Program-made: the position numbers and the translations under genes
Shown: in pieces, positions 4,916 to 6,408 of the stretch
How the letters are laid out: each line of letters begins with the position of its first letter
How positions within the stretch are numbered: the stretch's first letter is position 1
Assembly: GCA_023395575.1 (NCBI GenBank)
Contig: JAEWZA010000241.1
Coordinates: 1 to 6,408 of the forward strand
Source: Bacillota bacterium
GTDB taxonomy: Bacteria > Bacillota > Clostridia > Acetivibrionales > DSM-1351
Reading direction: 5' to 3'
DNA length: 6,408 nt
The notes under the pieces: generated by a model
Told to the model about the DNA's origin: nothing
Seen by the model: only the letters and a program-made list of their open reading frames with translations
Databases searched by the model: none

Positions 4916-5842
4916 TTATTTCAATTTAAAATAAATAAAGCTGCTATCATAATCTTCGATTGCATGATTCCTTATAACCATATAGTTTGTTTTATTTTTG
5001 TATAAGGTCATAAGCACTTTACCTTGAGCTTTAAATGACTCTTTCATACCAGGAGTCACCTTTTTAAAGTTACAAGCATCTCTTACAGCGCTATCTAAGC
5101 TTCCATCAAAGCCGTAATCTGTTGCTCCAATAATTGATTCTCCAGTTGGAGTCTTTACTCCCCAAATGTCACGAGCCCACGCTGATAAATAAGCGGAACC
5201 ATCTCCATCAACTTTTTTAAGTTCTGCATTCTTTACTTCAACTGCGATATCAACCAGGGCATATTCTACGTTGTCTTTAGCCTCCGGTCTTCTAAATCCA
5301 AGGTCTTCAATTTCATCTAAAGAGATTTTTTTTACACTTTTTACAGTATATGAGTAGGTTCCTGACATAGTATCTTTAATATAACCTTCTGTTGATGACC
5401 ATGTATGCTTTTGATTCAAAGCTACTGGTGAATTAAGAGTACCACTTCCTTTATCTGAAGTACTAACATTTTCAGATGAGGTGTTTCCATTACTACTTGG
5501 CTCTGCATCTTTTACTGGTTGACCTTCTTGACCATCAATATTACTATTTGCTCCACTAGTTATAATAACTGTTCCATTTCCAGCACTGTTATAATCTACA
5601 GTTGCTCCTAACTTTTCTGCTACTACCTTGGCTGGTACATATGTACGACCATTGTAAACAATCGGATAAAGTCTGCTACCATCATCCTCAGTAGGTTTAA
5701 GTACTTCACCATCTACTTCTAGGGTAAGACCCTTGTTCAAAAATGCTGTGATTTTTACTGTGTTACTTGCTGAGTATGCACCCAAGGAAAATAACATAAT
5801 TCCCGCAATACTTAGTGCACATATTCTCTTACTTAGCTTCAT
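4916..5842 (-). CDS. Exported protein with copper-amine-oxidase-type stalk domain
   Basis: This 308-residue protein is probably secreted or displayed at the cell surface. Residues 1-25 form a signal peptide: a basic start (MKLSKR), a hydrophobic core and a likely cut after AYSA. Residues about 29-95 match the stalk domain first named from copper amine oxidases, with LEVDGEVL and the hallmark YNGRTYVPAKVVAEKLGATVDY. The name does not imply copper or oxidase activity. Residues about 96-148 are a flexible linker rich in Ser, Asn and Gly. The C-terminal part (about 155-308) has alternating strands (GTYSYTVKSVKK, YALVDIAVEVKN) and could be a DUF4352-like immunoglobulin-type domain, though I am unsure of that family. 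No LPxTG, lipobox or membrane anchor is seen, so attachment is not explained. AAGGAG lies 9 nt before the ATG. The gene is monocistronic, with a terminator behind it. Confidence 0.8.
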   Translation of the reverse strand: MKLSKRICALSIAGIMLFSLGAYSASNTVKITAFLNKGLTLEVDGEVLKPTEDDGSRLYPIVYNGRTYVPAKVVAEKLGATVDYNSAGNGTVIITSGANSNIDGQEGQPVKDAEPSSNGNTSSENVSTSDKGSGTLNSPVALNQKHTWSSTEGYIKDTMSGTYSYTVKSVKKISLDEIEDLGFRRPEAKDNVEYALVDIAVEVKNAELKKVDGDGSAYLSAWARDIWGVKTPTGESIIGATDYGFDGSLDSAVRDACNFKKVTPGMKESFKAQGKVLMTLYKNKTNYMVIRNHAIEDYDSSFIYFKLK

Positions 5843-5851
5843 CTTTTTTAT

Positions 5852-5857
5852 CTCCTT
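5852..5857 (-). promoter_or_regulatory. Ribosome binding site of the stalk-domain gene
   Basis: AAGGAG lies 9 nt before the ATG at 5842-5840 and supports the start that yields a complete signal peptide. Confidence 0.7.
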
Positions 5858-5867
5858 TTCTATAAAT

Positions 5868-5881
5868 TAGGCTCCCGCCTA
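5868..5881 (-). promoter_or_regulatory. GNRA-capped hairpin in the stalk-gene leader
   Basis: UAGGC-GGGA-GCCUA is a perfect 5-bp stem with a GGGA loop, which fits the stable GNRA class, on the minus-strand RNA. It ends 10 nt before the AAGGAG site. It may stabilise the leader or influence ribosome access; its role is inferred only. Confidence 0.35.
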
Positions 5882-5978
5882 TTGCTACTAATAAATAATA
5901 TAACGCTTCTTATGTCCATGACTTAGGTGTGAATCGTATAACTGCTCCTTCTATTTTATAGCGACAATATATTTCTAC

Positions 5979-6007
5979 GCTATACATAAATGAACATTTA
6001 TCATAGC
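5979..6007. promoter_or_regulatory. Operator-like palindrome upstream of the stalk-domain gene
   Basis: ATAAATG-AA-CATTTAT (5986-6001) is a perfect 7-bp inverted repeat with a 2-nt centre. It is extended by GCTAT (5979-5983) and ATAGC (6003-6007) across a small internal loop. A TATAAT on the minus strand (6033-6028) lies just upstream but lacks a good -35. A dyad of this kind suits a dimeric regulator or a leader hairpin. From 6034 to 6408 the DNA is AT-rich and I see no supported gene, RNA or repeat family. Confidence 0.35.
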
Positions 6008-6408
6008 TACACCATTTATTACCGCATATTATACTATAACTTCTGCTAATATAACATATTTTTTAAATTTATTTTTGAATTTGCTACAATTTTTAATTTA
6101 TTTATGTGTAAGTTGAATAATTCAGTTAACTCGTTGTGCTAAATTTATTTTGAACTAAGTTTGCTGGTAAACTACTTATTACTTATACGCGAGTACAACT
6201 TAGATAAATGGAATACTTGGTAAAAGATATTTGTTTGAATTTGTTGGTTTGGAAGTAAGCCATTTAGATAAATTTGTCGGGAAGTATCAGTAAGTCACTA
6301 TACATTTACCTGCAAGCTTCATAAAATTATTAGCACAACTCATTAAGTTATATTGTGTGCATAAACTGATTAAGAAATAGCAAAATACGACATGAATTAA
6401 TTTTTATG

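Noticed and set aside
5860..5919. A 19-codon minus-strand frame starting MDIRSV just before the stalk-domain gene.
   Set aside because: The only SD-like AAGGAG lies about 25 nt upstream of its ATG, too far to act, and the peptide resembles nothing known to me.
6028..6056. A promoter for the stalk-domain gene with TATAAT at 6033-6028.
   Set aside because: The -10 is perfect, but the hexamer at proper spacing (TGTTAT) barely matches the -35 consensus, so it is mentioned only as context.
6183..6263. A 26-codon minus-strand frame starting MAYFQTNKF.
   Set aside because: There is no ribosome binding site, promoter or family resemblance. Frames of this length are expected by chance in AT-rich DNA.
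6133..6339. A 10-bp inverted repeat, GTTGTGCTAA/TTAGCACAAC, spanning 207 bp with TC after one end and before the other, resembling a tiny transposable element.
   Set aside because: Ten-base inverted repeats at this spacing are expected by chance in AT-rich DNA of this length, and the interior shows no element-like features.

Overview
The window looks like chromosomal DNA from a low-GC, Gram-positive anaerobe of the class Clostridia. The support is AT-rich intergenic DNA, strong GGAGG-type ribosome binding sites, a DUF6062-type cysteine protein, a secreted stalk-domain protein and an Ogg1-type 8-oxoguanine glycosylase of the kind found in clostridia. The genus cannot be fixed from the sequence.

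Layout, left to right. (1) Positions 2-697, minus strand: the first 232 codons of an 8-oxoguanine DNA glycosylase that runs off the left edge. (2) Positions 698-1103: a divergent, AT-rich regulatory gap holding promoter-like signals and palindromes. (3) Positions 1104-1880, plus strand: a DUF6062-type protein built from two similar CxxC...CxxH half-modules. (4) Positions 1881-2069: a convergent gap with a hairpin and a long closed inverted-repeat element that no known family explains. (5) Positions 2070-2999, minus strand: metA. (6) Positions 3000-3351: a gap with the metA promoter and a second closed inverted-repeat element. (7) Positions 3352-4632, minus strand: metY. (8) Positions 4633-4915: the metY promoter, then the terminator of the next gene. 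(9) Positions 4916-5842, minus strand: an exported protein with a copper-amine-oxidase-type stalk domain. (10) Positions 5843-6408: its leader with palindromes, then AT-rich DNA in which I see no gene.

The functional core is the metY-metA pair. MetA acylates L-homoserine. Residue Glu111 predicts that it uses acetyl-CoA rather than succinyl-CoA, despite the family name. MetY then exchanges the acetyl group for sulfide to give L-homocysteine, the direct precursor of methionine. The two genes are co-directional, but each has its own promoter and no SAM riboswitch or T-box is recognisable in either leader. The glycosylase, the DUF6062 protein and the stalk protein have no obvious link to this pathway.

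I do not see a clear new multi-gene system. The least explained parts are the two inverted-repeat elements, 10 and 30 nt downstream of the metA and metY stop codons, and the operator-like palindromes in front of the DUF6062 and stalk-protein genes.
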